Below are positions 10,351 through 20,890 of a DNA stretch of 64,000 nucleotides, piece by piece. The notes under the pieces are model-generated. The model worked only from the letters and a program-made list of their open reading frames with translations. It was not told where the DNA came from and made no database searches. A program made the position numbers and the translations under genes. This DNA comes from Escallonia rubra (Eukaryota; Streptophyta; Magnoliopsida; Escalloniales; Escalloniaceae), in the NCBI GenBank assembly GCA_033065855.1, contig JAVXUO010002040.1, positions 1-64,000 on the forward strand, written 5' to 3'. Within the stretch, counting starts at the first letter, position 1; each line of letters starts with the position of its first letter.

Positions 10351-12248
10351 ATGGAGGATTACCAGATCGAAAAGGGTGAACAAATATCTGGAATATTACC
10401 GAAAATGGTCATCAAGCTCAAGGTTGGAGGATTTGAGGTGGAGGAGGATCCGATCAAAGATAGCCCCGATCAAAAGGTTCCAACAACTCGGGTTTGTCCA
10501 GAGTGCTCGAAAGAGTTCAAGTCTGGCAAGGCACTTGGTGGTCATCGCAGAATCCACCTCCAAGCAGCAAAAGAAGAATTAGCAGCTCTGAGGAAACTCA
10601 AACATAAGAACGACAACCATCCAAACAAGTTCAAGAAACCGACTTGTCAGATTTGCAGAAAGAACTTTGTGTCGATGAAGTCGTTGTTTGGGCACATGAG
10701 GTGCCATCCGGAGAGGGAGTGGAGGGGAATCCAACCCCCTCCACACGCTGCCAAACACTGCCTTAATCCGACTCTGTCTGATCAGGATGAAGTTGAAGAT
10801 GACGACCTGCCTCTTCTAGATGTCAATCATGAGGGGAACTACGTGCTTTCAGCTGTTGCTACGAAGACACCACCGCCCGTAATTGATCTGGTAAAGTCTT
10901 TGCCGAGCTGGTCTGCGATGGCCAGGCGTGGCCTAAAGACAACAAGCTCGGAGTCTGAGGATAGCAAGCAGCTTTTTGAGGAACAGCAGTTGCGAGAGGC
11001 TGCAACTAATCTCTTAAAACTCGTTGTTACAGACTCTATCAAGTTGTCAAGCATATTGGAAAAGCGCTGTGTTGAGGACACGAACAGCGAAATCGAGCAT
11101 GCAATCGGCACTTCTAGATCCAGAAAGAGGAGAATTGATTTTCCCTATACGCCCTTGAATGTTACTAGGATATTGGATGAAACCAAAGGGAAAGATCTGA
11201 TGCCTTCAGACGAATCATATGCAAGGTATCCTCTATCTCGTATTCCAATAATTCTTCAATTAGGTTTACCGTGATCACTCAATTGAGTTTGTGTTTCTTG
11301 TTTGTTTGCTTAGAGGTCTTGTAGTTAACAGAATACAGATATCAACTAAAAGCTTTCTATAGGCCTAATCTTCTTTAACAATCACCCTAAATTGATCTAA
11401 TTTATTTTCAATTCCAGAAATACTTGTTTACTTTTATTTGAAGCGATGACAACCAATCCAAAAAAGTGGGGGTCGTCATTAGCTGGAACATAAATTTAAA
11501 CAAACAAAGATGACATGTTTGCCTACCTATGTGTTGGTCATATTTGCTTATGCCTTTGTGGTTGGCTTTTTTCAGTGATGGTAGTATCGCATCATTGTAT
11601 CAAGGCCTAACCCCTATTACAAGTAGGGAAAGTCGAACTCCTATTGGCATAATTAGTTTCGACAACAATACGGGGAATTCCAGTGGCAAAATGGCATTGA
11701 CTAAGAAGGACAAGAAGAAGAAAAAGGAGAAGGCAGCATTGAATTTTGAGTCGAGTCATCAGAAGCCAGTTACGATAGCAACCACGAGTACTCCAGGTAA
11801 GTACAAATGTACATCTTGTAGCATGTACTTTCCAAGTCCGCAGGCCCTTGGAGGTCACAAATCTAGCCACAACAAATTCAAGCTTTCCATTACAAATGGG
11901 CTTCATGAAGAAGAACATGAGCAAAACCCAGTAGAAGAAAACAAAGAATGCGAAATGGAGTGTGTCCTGAAGACGGTGGAAAGCACACACCGATGCAAGA
12001 TATGCAACAAGACTTTCCCCACTGGTCAGGCTCTCGGAGGTCACCAGAGGTCCCATTGGAACGGTCAGGCCGTAGAAGCTCCTTCGAGCCATGTGACATC
12101 ACCTGGGGAAACCAGTGCCAGTGACACGGGCAATAAGTTTATCTTTTGGGATCTAAATGAGGAACCACCCATGGACTACGAAGATGGTGTTGTGTCTAAA
12201 CACGTCGCTGCTTATGGTGATGCATCTTCCTCAAATGTTGGTAGTTAG
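10351..12248 (+). CDS. ZAT-type C2H2 zinc-finger transcriptional repressor (two exons)
   Basis: Nuclear DNA-binding protein, probably a repressor, of the plant C2H2 ZAT family. Exons 10351-11225 and 11576-12248 are joined by a 350-bp GT-AG intron (phase 2), giving 515 residues; the stop at 11274 is intronic read-through. Four fingers: C49/C52/H65/H69 (KALGGH), C99/C102/H115/H119 (KSLFGH, followed by PEREWRGI), C370/C373/H386/H390 and C432/C435/H448/H452 (both QALGGH, the plant helix core). Basic clusters near 256-261 (RSRKRR) and 336-343 look like nuclear localisation signals. DLNEEPP at 484-490 is an EAR motif of the DLNxxP class, which recruits TOPLESS-type co-repressors. The reading frame is undamaged. 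Target genes cannot be told from sequence. Related to ZAT2/ZAT3-like proteins; the exact ortholog is uncertain. Confidence 0.9.
11226..11575 (+). other. Intron of the ZAT-type gene
   Basis: The donor is GCAAG/GTATCC and the acceptor is CTTTTTTCAG/TGATGG. Removing it joins the two exons in frame (phase 2, codon AG+T) and restores fingers 3 and 4 and the EAR motif to the same protein. Its T-rich 3' part is a normal polypyrimidine tract. Confidence 0.85.
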
Positions 12249-13967
12249 TTAGATGAGATTCTCAGTTCTTACATCTTTGTGGAAGTTCCTTAGTTAGCTC
12301 GAGTACTTATGATGAATGCCTGTTCATCTGATTTATCTCCTCTAGCCTAAGCAATTTCAAAGGGGAAGAAACTTTTGTTCTTCAATTTTCTTCTCTAATG
12401 AGGTCGCACCATGAAGGTTGACATGTTGCGATTATGTCGCACCAGCCTTGTTTTGCTAGATGGTTATGTTGTGATAATGAAGTTTGATGTTTTCTGTTAC
12501 TGGATATCAATTAGACCTTGAAACCCCAACTCTCCAAATGGAGTTCTGAGACTCCCTCCAAATTTGGTGACGGATCCATTTGGCAACAAGTGCCATGTAA
12601 GTGTCCCGGAGCCAATCCATCAATACTCTCACATTTGTAAATTGCTTAAGACTTGGTACTTGAGTCTGAGATGTGGCTAACTTTGAACATGCACAAGAAA
12701 CAGCTATAGAGGACCAAGCTTCTGATAAGCTTCTGATTACTCTACTTACCACAACAGGGAGTTCATCTTAAAGGAGAGGTCGTCACACACTAGATTATTC
12801 ACGCTTTGCTTGTAACGAGAAGGGCATCATAGCCAGAAACAATTATTTTTAGCAACAATGAGATTTAAATAGTGGGAGATCTGCCATGTTTTTCATTTTT
12901 CTGCTTACCGGCAAGCAAAGAAGTATTGATTGATCGGGTCCTCGTTTGGGGAAAACGTGAAGCATTGATAACCATTTCAATTCGCTCTGGAGAAATGAGA
13001 GCAGTCCTAATTCGTAACGCGTATTTTGGCATCAATACAGAATTATGATGCTTTGTGTAAAAAAACTTCACCTTGTTAGGTTAGGTGGTACGCGACTGGC
13101 GCCATGTGGATACGCTTCTTCATTTTCTGTGACTACGGTGCCACTTGGGCTGCACTGTTGCCAGCCCGGGTTGCACCACTGTGTAACACTGACCACTGAT
13201 GCTCTAAACATGCTATCTATGAAGAGATCAGCCAATTTGCTTCTGGCCCGGTAGATTAACCATCCAAACATCATTAATTTGGAGAACTAAGAATTGAACA
13301 TGAGACCTTATTAATTGGTATGGAAATTGGTGGGTTTTCACACTTGTGCAAATCCTAAGTGGATTAGTTGTCACGTATACAATCAGAAGAGGCCCTTGAT
13401 CTCCTAATAAAAGGTAGTTAAAGCACTTGGTGTTACCGCTGATAAATACAATTCTCAGCATTTATTTTCTAGGGTTTAAAGCATCTGAATCACGCTTAGT
13501 GGCGCTTTCCAAAGTTCATTTAATATATTATGAGCAGCCGGCATCCGTAAACCCTGAATCGTGGACTGTGGAAGTAAGGAACAAAGTAGATGGCTTTAGA
13601 TGTGCCTTTCACATCCCTCTGTTGGCATGCAAAGGTACAATTTTTAGCGAGAGGTTTGCACGCATGGGTGCGTCAAAGAAGCTAAAATATATGCCACACG
13701 TCATTGTTCTTACTGCTGATTTATGATGATTATTTGTCACATGTGGCTATTAACCGAAAGTGGCGGTTAATATAGCTGTTAAAAAAAAACGTATAGCCTG
13801 TTGGTAAAAAATTCAAGGACGGTTTTCATACAACTGTATATAGAGGATAAACAATTGACAACGGTTACAATTTAGTAATCCTTAAAGAGAGAAAAAGAAA
13901 GAACAGGAAGAAAGGACACAACTACCCCAAACAAATAACGACTTAGATTTAAGTCCTTTTCTTCAAA
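12249..13967. other. 3' flank of the zinc-finger gene, nothing recognised
   Basis: Presumed 3' untranslated region to roughly 12500, then intergenic DNA. An 81-codon minus-strand frame (12507-12752) and a 99-codon plus-strand frame (13427-13726) have no motif I recognise. The segment ends at the Helitron 3' terminus. Confidence 0.4.
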
Positions 13968-13997
13968 CTAGTTGTGTGCACGTGCGTTGCACGTGGA
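13968..13997 (-). other. Helitron 3' terminus: hairpin plus CTAG
   Basis: On the minus strand the sequence reads CACGTGC-AAC-GCACGTG, a perfect 7-bp stem with a 3-base loop, then 7 nt (CACACAA), then CTAG, and the next flanking base is T. A subterminal hairpin followed by CTRR and insertion between A and T is the diagnostic end of plant Helitrons. The plus-strand flank before the element is A (13967). Confidence 0.8.
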
Positions 13998-14208
13998 TTG
14001 TTTTCTATATATATTGATCAATCTTAAAGGCAGGTAGTATCAACTACACCTGAAACTAAAATCAAATTTCTTTGTAATTCTAGTTCAAACGTTTCTTCGA
14101 CGCCATCCTTGTCATTGAGATTTGAAGTTGTAGCCAAGAGCAGCTGGGATGAAGTTTTTGAGTCGTAAGTATTTAAGTATCAACCTTTTCTTCCACCCTA
14201 ACTTTGAG

Positions 14209-14630
14209 TTAGGAGTCAAACTCTTGTATAAATCTGCCGATTGCCATACGAGAAATCGACATATATAGTTTGGAGTGCACAACAGCACATACCCTCTTTC
14301 CCCCTCCAAATGCCATCATCTTGTAGAGATCTACGCTGTCATTATTCTCGTCAAGAAATCTCTCAGGCCTCCATTCTTTAGGATGCTCCCATACTTTGTC
14401 GTCCATGATACATCCGTATATGTTTAAGCGATCTACACAGATCAATGTAGCAACTCCATAGTTAAAGTGTTAAACTGGTCGGAGGAAGTAAGAAAAAATG
14501 GGGAAAAGGTAGCAAATTAAGAAGGGAAAAAGTAAAAACTCATTTCTAGCAGGGATATGGTATCCTGCTAACTCTGTGTCTTCGTGCACATATCCTAGAG
14601 GACTTACTGGGGCAGGACTACTTTTCTTAA
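14209..14630 (-). pseudogene. ent-kaurene oxidase-like cytochrome P450 (CYP701A type) fragment
   Basis: Two adjoining pieces match the C-terminal third of plant ent-kaurene oxidase, the ER/plastid-envelope P450 of gibberellin synthesis. Piece one (14541-14630) has SPAPVSPLGYVHEDTEL and GYHIPA. Piece two (14209-14432) has NIYGC, the PERF motif (EWRPERF), and the haem-binding segment MAFGGGKRVCA, whose cysteine is kept but whose usual following G is V. The roughly 110 nt between them sit where an intron would be, but the best GT-AG pair leaves the frame off by one. The N-terminal two thirds, including the I-helix, are absent. It is probably a captured, broken fragment inside the Helitron. Relatedness to CYP701A rests on motif wording. 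Confidence 0.7.
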
Positions 14631-14796
14631 AATTCCGTGGAAAGAAACTGACATGAGTGTGATGGATGTAAGAATCAAAAGACACAACTACAGTTTGACT
14701 ACCCTCCGCAAGTTCGTTGAAATGTCAATATACAAATTTTCTTACGGTGGTTAACGAAGAAGATAAGCTCATTGTATTTAAGTCACTCTATGGCAC

Positions 14797-14966
14797 CAAC
14801 ACCCTTTTGCCACCATATAAATGTTGACATATATGGAGGCAACCCGAAAAGCTCTGCACAAAATATACACAACACCCTTTTGCCACCATATAAAGTATGA
14901 GCTCCCACTAACTCTGCAGTTATCTAGTAGCTGCTTTAAAGTTGAAAAGCTCTGCACAAAATATAG
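14797..14966 (+). repeat. Interleaved short direct repeats
   Basis: CAACACCCTTTTGCCACCAT occurs at 14797 and 14870, and AAAAGCTCTGCACAAAATAT at 14847 and 14945. The two pairs have different spacing (73 and 98 bp), so more than one slippage or duplication step is needed. Confidence 0.7.
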
Positions 14967-15024
14967 CAACATCAGTATTAGTTGCAAATTTTGCCAAAAT
15001 CATGCTTGTTAACAGTAATTGAAA

Positions 15025-15580
15025 TCATCCAAAGGTATTACGGAAAATAAAAAAGTTCTTTTGGTACAATAATAAAAACTCCGATAACAGAGTACCTAGG
15101 GGATAAAAATTAAACCAACAATAGTATTCTACCTTCGCTATTAATTCATTACCATCAGATGTTTTGATGTGGACCACGCTAGCAGTAAAGCCAAGAAGTT
15201 GATCTGCAGATGATGATTTAGCTAAGTGCTTTGCTGCCACTTCTGAAGCTAGGGACCTAACCTCTTCCTTGAAGACCCTGTATTGCTTGTCTTTGTTGGC
15301 GGTGTACACTACTTTATTGAAAGCGAATAGTGCGCTACGCACCTTGATGCTGGGGAAGGAAAGCAAGGAATTGATTGACCATTTCCTGTTCACATGATAT
15401 TTCATCAAGTAACCCAGCAGAACTAATAGAATCAGCGGCTACTAAGTTTGAAAGAATTCTCAATGATTGGTTCGTACTTACCACATCTTGATCCCTGTAC
15501 CAAATTATGAATGAGTAATAGCTGCCTGAAAAAACAAATTCTAAATAATAGACTAAGTACGAACAAAACGTAGAAGGCAT
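15025..15580 (-). pseudogene. Unidentified coding fragments
   Basis: Two overlapping minus-strand frames have codon texture of real protein. The upstream one (15335-15580) includes NQSLRILSNLVAADSIS and CEQEMVNQFLAFLPQHQ. The other (15025-15408) includes RSALFAFNKVVYTANKD, FKEEVRSLASEVAAKHL and ASVVHIKTSDGNELIAKV, with a possible splice donor (AAG/GTAGAA) after it. The switch of frame near 15370 suggests an intron or a frameshift. I do not recognise the family. Lying between the P450 fragment and other minus-strand pieces, it may be a captured gene fragment. Confidence 0.35.
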
Positions 15581-15850
15581 CTTAGGGACTATGATGAAGC
15601 GGAGCTACCAGGAAAGTAACAGAGATGACCCTTAATCTACAAATGCTTCGGTGTATATGTATTTTTTTTCAAGCATAGGGTCCGTTGATAGCTAATTAAA
15701 AAAATGAATGGTTCTCTATCATTTCTGTGTGCTTAAACAGCTATACTGACACATAAAGCAAGCCATGACTTCATATCACGGCATCAAACTTTCTTACCGG
15801 ATTTCAGGTACGGAATGTGATCCATAAACAAGGCTGTATGCAACAAGAAA

Positions 15851-16224
15851 TATCAGCAGCTAGCCATGTAGACAGAAGTTATAACTGGGCTCATGGTGAA
15901 CAGTTTTCTCACTACAGCCAATCTTTCTATCCTGCTTCTCTTGGCACTTATGTAGCTGCTTGGAACAATTAGAACAAAGCAAATCCAGACAAAATGTTTC
16001 TTCATATTCGCTGCCATTTATGCATCGGCCACACTGAAAACAACATTGTATGCAGAGTGTGCAGCCTTGCACACATCAGCCGTATTATCTTTCGCTTGAC
16101 AAGTCTCAGTTGGGTAATCATAGACGAGCCTCAATTTCTCACATCTTAGGCATAGTTCCATATCAATACAACGGTCGTCATCACACAATAGGTAAAAGTT
16201 CCTAAAGGTTATGAGATAAGTCAA
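15851..16224 (-). other. Cysteine-rich open frames, unknown
   Basis: The minus-strand frame 16018-16224 reads LCDDDRCIDMELCLRC followed by EKLRLVYDYPTETC and further cysteines. An overlapping frame downstream encodes a short peptide beginning MKKHFVWICFVLIVPSS, which looks like a signal peptide. No known family is recognised. Either a fragment of a cysteine-rich secreted protein or chance. Confidence 0.2.
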
Positions 16225-18627
16225 ATAGCAATGACCTTCTCAAAACAATAAACAGAGGAAAAGTGCCAAGGAGAAAGATACAAAGGAAGCATCATCTTGT
16301 GGGAATTGTTTCGACGTTGATTATTCAGTGGAATTTATGTAGCTAGTCCAGCAGTACCAGAACATATTGAACTCACCCATGCCAAAGCCACTAACCATAT
16401 AATGGCTGTTCAATTTCAATATCTGGGCTATTTAACAACTTCAACAATTGATTAAATGTTATTCGTTTTATTTAGTATTTGCTCCCTAAAATTGTATAGA
16501 AAGAGCTCTTCAGTCTCATCAAATACTCCTACATTGAGCTTCTCATAAATGTTGACTTACAGATTAACATATTAATAATACTGAACAATATTGTTAATCT
16601 GAATTGCGCAAGGAGTTATTTTCCAATCTGTCCAACTTCTGGCAACCTGAATAGTGCAGCATATGGTTACTACTAATTACCTCGGATATTAATTCAGCAA
16701 AACATGCAAAAAGAATTTAACAACATTTTTAAGTGTGTGCACGCACGCACGCTTGCATGCATGCCTATAGTAAAACATGAAGAAGAAAGAACACCAATGC
16801 CTAGGAATGACACCATGAAAGGACCTCAGAAATTGTAAGTTGTTGCCTAGTTGACTAATCACTTCAGCTTAGGACAAAAACAGCAGATTTTTTACTCTCT
16901 CTTTGTCTAATAAACATGTTACCACTCATAACATTTTTGGAATTCAAATAAGGCAGACCTCTTACTCCCACAGTTAGCACCATAGTTGAAAACAATTGTG
17001 TTATGTGCTGCTTTTGCAGAAGTTTCAAAAAATAGCATACCTTTTTTTTCGCATATTGCTCCCCTTCCCTGCAAAAGTTATCAAAACATTTAGAGGTTTA
17101 TCTTTCCAGCAACTGTAGTCACACAAAAAGCTGCATAAAACTATCAAATTTAACACACTAAACAAATGGATGGTTTCTGTATGTATGATGAACTTGCAAA
17201 TGACTATAATACCACAACTGGTTGTTTTTGGATGTGTAAACGCTAGTTATACCCCACGCACACATTAACATATCCAATTCTTGCTAGTAAAACAACTTAA
17301 CTTGGATACACAAGAAACTGTGAGGCACAATTATTAGACACATTGATCCCCAGCAGTGCAGAGGACTTATATGCTATATCTGGCTGCATTAATGGCATAT
17401 GAACTGTGTTGTTATGACACATCTCAGAAAATAACTGTGTAGCTGTCAACATGCATAGCTAGAGCAATGTAATAGAACATTGAATCTCTCACAGGATGCT
17501 ACATTCATATGTGCTATACCAGTAGCGGCACAAAGAGAAGGTCCAAGTACTCAAGAACCGCAATTCTCACTCATATTAACTTAACCAACATACAGCCTGA
17601 GTTAATCTAGATAAGTCGGTATCAAAAAGTGGAAGGAACAGAGAAGGAGAAAAACGAATCGATGATGCTCTACTTCCCTCGACTATTATTTCCATGGAGA
17701 AAAAGGGAGAAGTGGCTTTAATTGTGAAGTTACAATTAGAATTCCTTTTTTCTTGACTTGGTTTCCAAATATTCCGTAATTTGGCAAAATATTCCTTCAA
17801 GCTTAACCTGCCATGATATTTAACACTATCGACATCTGCCAGAAGTTCTGCTGAACAACATTAAACCAAGGACGATTTTGTGGTGGCAAAAGCTTTAATG
17901 CATGGTACTCATAAGAAATTTCTATAACCACATTAATATGTGATTAATACAGATTAAGGTTAACACTGTGAATTGCATTGAACTTGTTATAAAACACTAT
18001 GGATAGTTTCGGAAAGGTACAATACCTCGTTACCCACATCTCTTTTTGTATCCAGAAATGTCCCGAAATTCTTCATTCTTTAAGCTAGAGAGATAGAATA
18101 TAGATAGAAAAATTCGATGGCATGGATATCATGTATGCGAAAAGTATTTGAAGGCCATCTTGAACACGTCTAAGTTCAAAAGCCGTCCTATGTAATTCTG
18201 ATATAATCATATATGAAAACCAAAGTTATTAAAACTGACATAAAGTAAGGGAAAGGAAAGTGAGCATGAAGAAAATGAATCCACAAATATATTATGAGAA
18301 AATATCAATGTCATTTAACACCAACAAACTAAACCCAGTATGAAGAAAATTCATCAAAACGGCTCGATATCATCCATTTATATAACTATAGCAAATTACA
18401 GCTACATATATAGATATGACAATCATTAGGTCTAAAGAGAATGTATGTGGAGCAACACCGTACCAGTTAACGACCATCTTGCTGTTCTGAACTGATGCTT
18501 GTACGTGATAAACAAAAAGAGAAAGCCTTATTAAGAGCAATGTCAAATGTATAAACAGTGTTTTATATGAGAGTGCGTTACCTTAAGTTTGTATGCCATA
18601 GATGAATTTCAGAATAGGTTCAAAATT
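16225..18627. other. Non-coding stretch inside the Helitron interval
   Basis: AT-rich with no supported gene. A GCAC/GCAT microsatellite-like run lies at 16735-16763. At 18093, on the minus strand in an A/TC context, TCTCTCTAGCTTAAAG resembles the candidate Helitron 5' end at 49213. Confidence 0.4.
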
Positions 18628-19224
18628 TTAAGAAGGTCTATTGGTTGTTAGAGTGATATCATGGTCATGAAGACCCTGTAATTGCACGAAAAACATATTA
18701 GATTTAGGAGTACTTAAAATTATAATAACCATATGATAGAAAAAAAATTCTTTTGTTACCCTATGCTTCCTTTTGATATTCGGACCAGTATGTTCATCTT
18801 CATTTGAAACCTCAATTAGTGTATGCGAATGAGTTGTATTTTCCTTGACAAACTGAATGACGCCAACATTTGCACTCATAGGCTGATTGAACAATATTCT
18901 TCCAAAACTTATGCTCCTACCTTGTAATGTGCCCAACATTTGATTCAACTTCGAGAGTTGGAGATTAATCATCATCATATTTTCATGAACATCTTGCCGA
19001 ATAATTGGAGAGTCGAGCGTCAAAAAATACAAGGTTTGGGGCAAGGTTTGTCCCAAACATTGCCTTAATTGAGAAGAGCTAGTTGCAAGGCTTCTTTCAA
19101 TTTGTTGGCTTCCCTTGTTTATGGTGCAATAGAATTTTTTATTACTTTTGCTACATATTTCTCGGGCTTGATCCGATACATAGCATCTGGGGCATGCACC
19201 ATAGAATTTTCTTCTTGCTTGCAC
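18628..19224 (-). CDS. Hypothetical protein with a CxxC motif, possibly RPA-related
   Basis: A 198-codon frame. Near the N-terminus it has FYGACPRC followed by two more cysteines, roughly in the style of the half zinc ribbon of plant RPA1-like proteins. Then comes a Q/L-rich segment and a basic stretch PNIKRKHRVTKE that could be a nuclear signal. It lies 1.7 kb downstream of the RPA-like gene on the same strand, so it could be a remnant of a second RPA-like copy. No OB fold is recognisable. It may be chance; low confidence. Confidence 0.25.
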   Translation of the reverse strand: MQARRKFYGACPRCYVSDQAREICSKSNKKFYCTINKGSQQIERSLATSSSQLRQCLGQTLPQTLYFLTLDSPIIRQDVHENMMMINLQLSKLNQMLGTLQGRSISFGRILFNQPMSANVGVIQFVKENTTHSHTLIEVSNEDEHTGPNIKRKHRVTKEFFFYHMVIIILSTPKSNMFFVQLQGLHDHDITLTTNRPS

Positions 19225-20890
19225 GTCATTTTCACTATTTTTGGCTACAACAAGTTAGCAAGATTTAAACGGATAAAATGCTAAAATACGTAGTTTCAAT
19301 GGTGTGTTAATAAAAAATGACCAAATAAGAAATAAAGGGAATTACTTGGTACTGGAATTGTATTTCTGAAAGATTTAGCAACAGAAGTACAACTCCTTGG
19401 ATGAAGAAACTCAAGATCTTTCTTGTCCATTATGTATTCTGAAAATGTTTACGCTTATAAAGTGCAGTTAACATATAATGGGTAAAATCTTGTAACGGGC
19501 AACGGGAGATTGAATGCGACAGAAATAATGAAAATGTAACTCGCAGTTATGAGCCAAACTGATGATTCGTTATTTATAGATAGATGGAATGACGGTTGTT
19601 TTGTACCGTTAGTAGCAAGGAGCCTGTTCAGTTCATAGTGGAAGAATGCATCGTTTGAATAAAGGCATTGAAGCGTTGCAATCTTTGAAAAATTAAACAT
19701 CACTCCAAATAACTTATATAAACTTCAAAATTGGAAAAGTATGGGAAAGAGGATAACATTATACGTTATATAATGGTAAAGCAAAGGAGAATACTCTACC
19801 ACTTTTCATTCAGGACTCTATTTTCAAATCTCAGATCTGCTGGAGCAGATCAGAGCTTCAACCTCAGAAGGAAGAGGGGGTTCGGCTCTACTGTGTTGTA
19901 TCTACGCGAGCGAGACGGGAGGGAAATTGTGAGAAAGTGACGGTGGGTTTGGTTTTAGCAGATAGAGTCGGTTGGTTTTGTTTCTTTAGGTTGACAGTTG
20001 GGTGGTTGGTTTATTTGGAACCATATGTATAGCATTCTATATCATGAACCCACAAATAAGAAACTTAGATCACAACAATATAATTCGTGTCCAATAAATT
20101 TATATATAATTATTTGTAAGGTCTCAAATTTTAGTACTCCGTAGTATATAACTAATTCATTCTTTCTTTTGAATTAACAACTCTAAAACTAATTATTATT
20201 GTTTTTTTTTTTAATTTACAGCTCTAAATCTAATTGTTAGTTGAAATTTCATTGTTAAAGCTTGTAAATCATTCTTTTCTAAATTATTATTATTATATAT
20301 ATTTTTAAAATATTTGAAGTACAAAAAGCGGCAAAAGACCAAGAATGAGTTTGGCCAGTGTTGTTAAAGTACACAACAAGACATACACACATAACGAACC
20401 AAAACCACTTTGATGCAAAAAAATACTTGGTATGGTGAAAACTATGATGAAGAGTAACGCTTAGCTATTTCTACTGTCAGTTTGATATTTATCTTTTTTG
20501 TTCTATACAAAATAATTTTTTTTTTTTTTTTTGGGCAAGTTTTCTCAAATATCTTCAAATGCCTTTTTCATGTGTACAGTATACATCCAACTCCGTACTT
20601 CATAAGATGAGAAAATTAAAAAAAGAAAACAATTAGAAAATAAATCACTGCTAGTCATGTATATTGCGTCTGATAAATGCACGGAAAACTAAGCCACGTG
20701 CTCTTTTCGTGAGAAACTGAAAAAGTGCCTGATTCAAGCTTAGAAATCAAGATAGAGGAGGCAAGGGTCTAAACAGTTATATATAACTAAACAATTATGT
20801 ATAAAGATCTAAACTATCTATTAAGAACAATACTCTCATTGTTTGAAAGACAATAGTAGAATATGAGTATAACAAAGATCTTCTAGCAAA
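19225..20890. other. AT-rich stretch, no gene seen
   Basis: Contains A/T homopolymer runs (for example 20201-20211 and 20518-20532) and no conserved coding sequence. It lies immediately 3' of the RPA-like gene and presumably includes its terminator region. Confidence 0.4.

Noticed and set aside
11607..12102. Minus-strand frames opposite the second zinc-finger exon
   Set aside because: Shadows of the real exon; no domain.
12507..12752. 81-codon minus-strand frame in the 3' flank of the zinc-finger gene
   Set aside because: No family recognised and it overlaps the probable 3' untranslated region.
17576..17800. 74-codon minus-strand frame in the Helitron interval
   Set aside because: No motif; composition like intron DNA.
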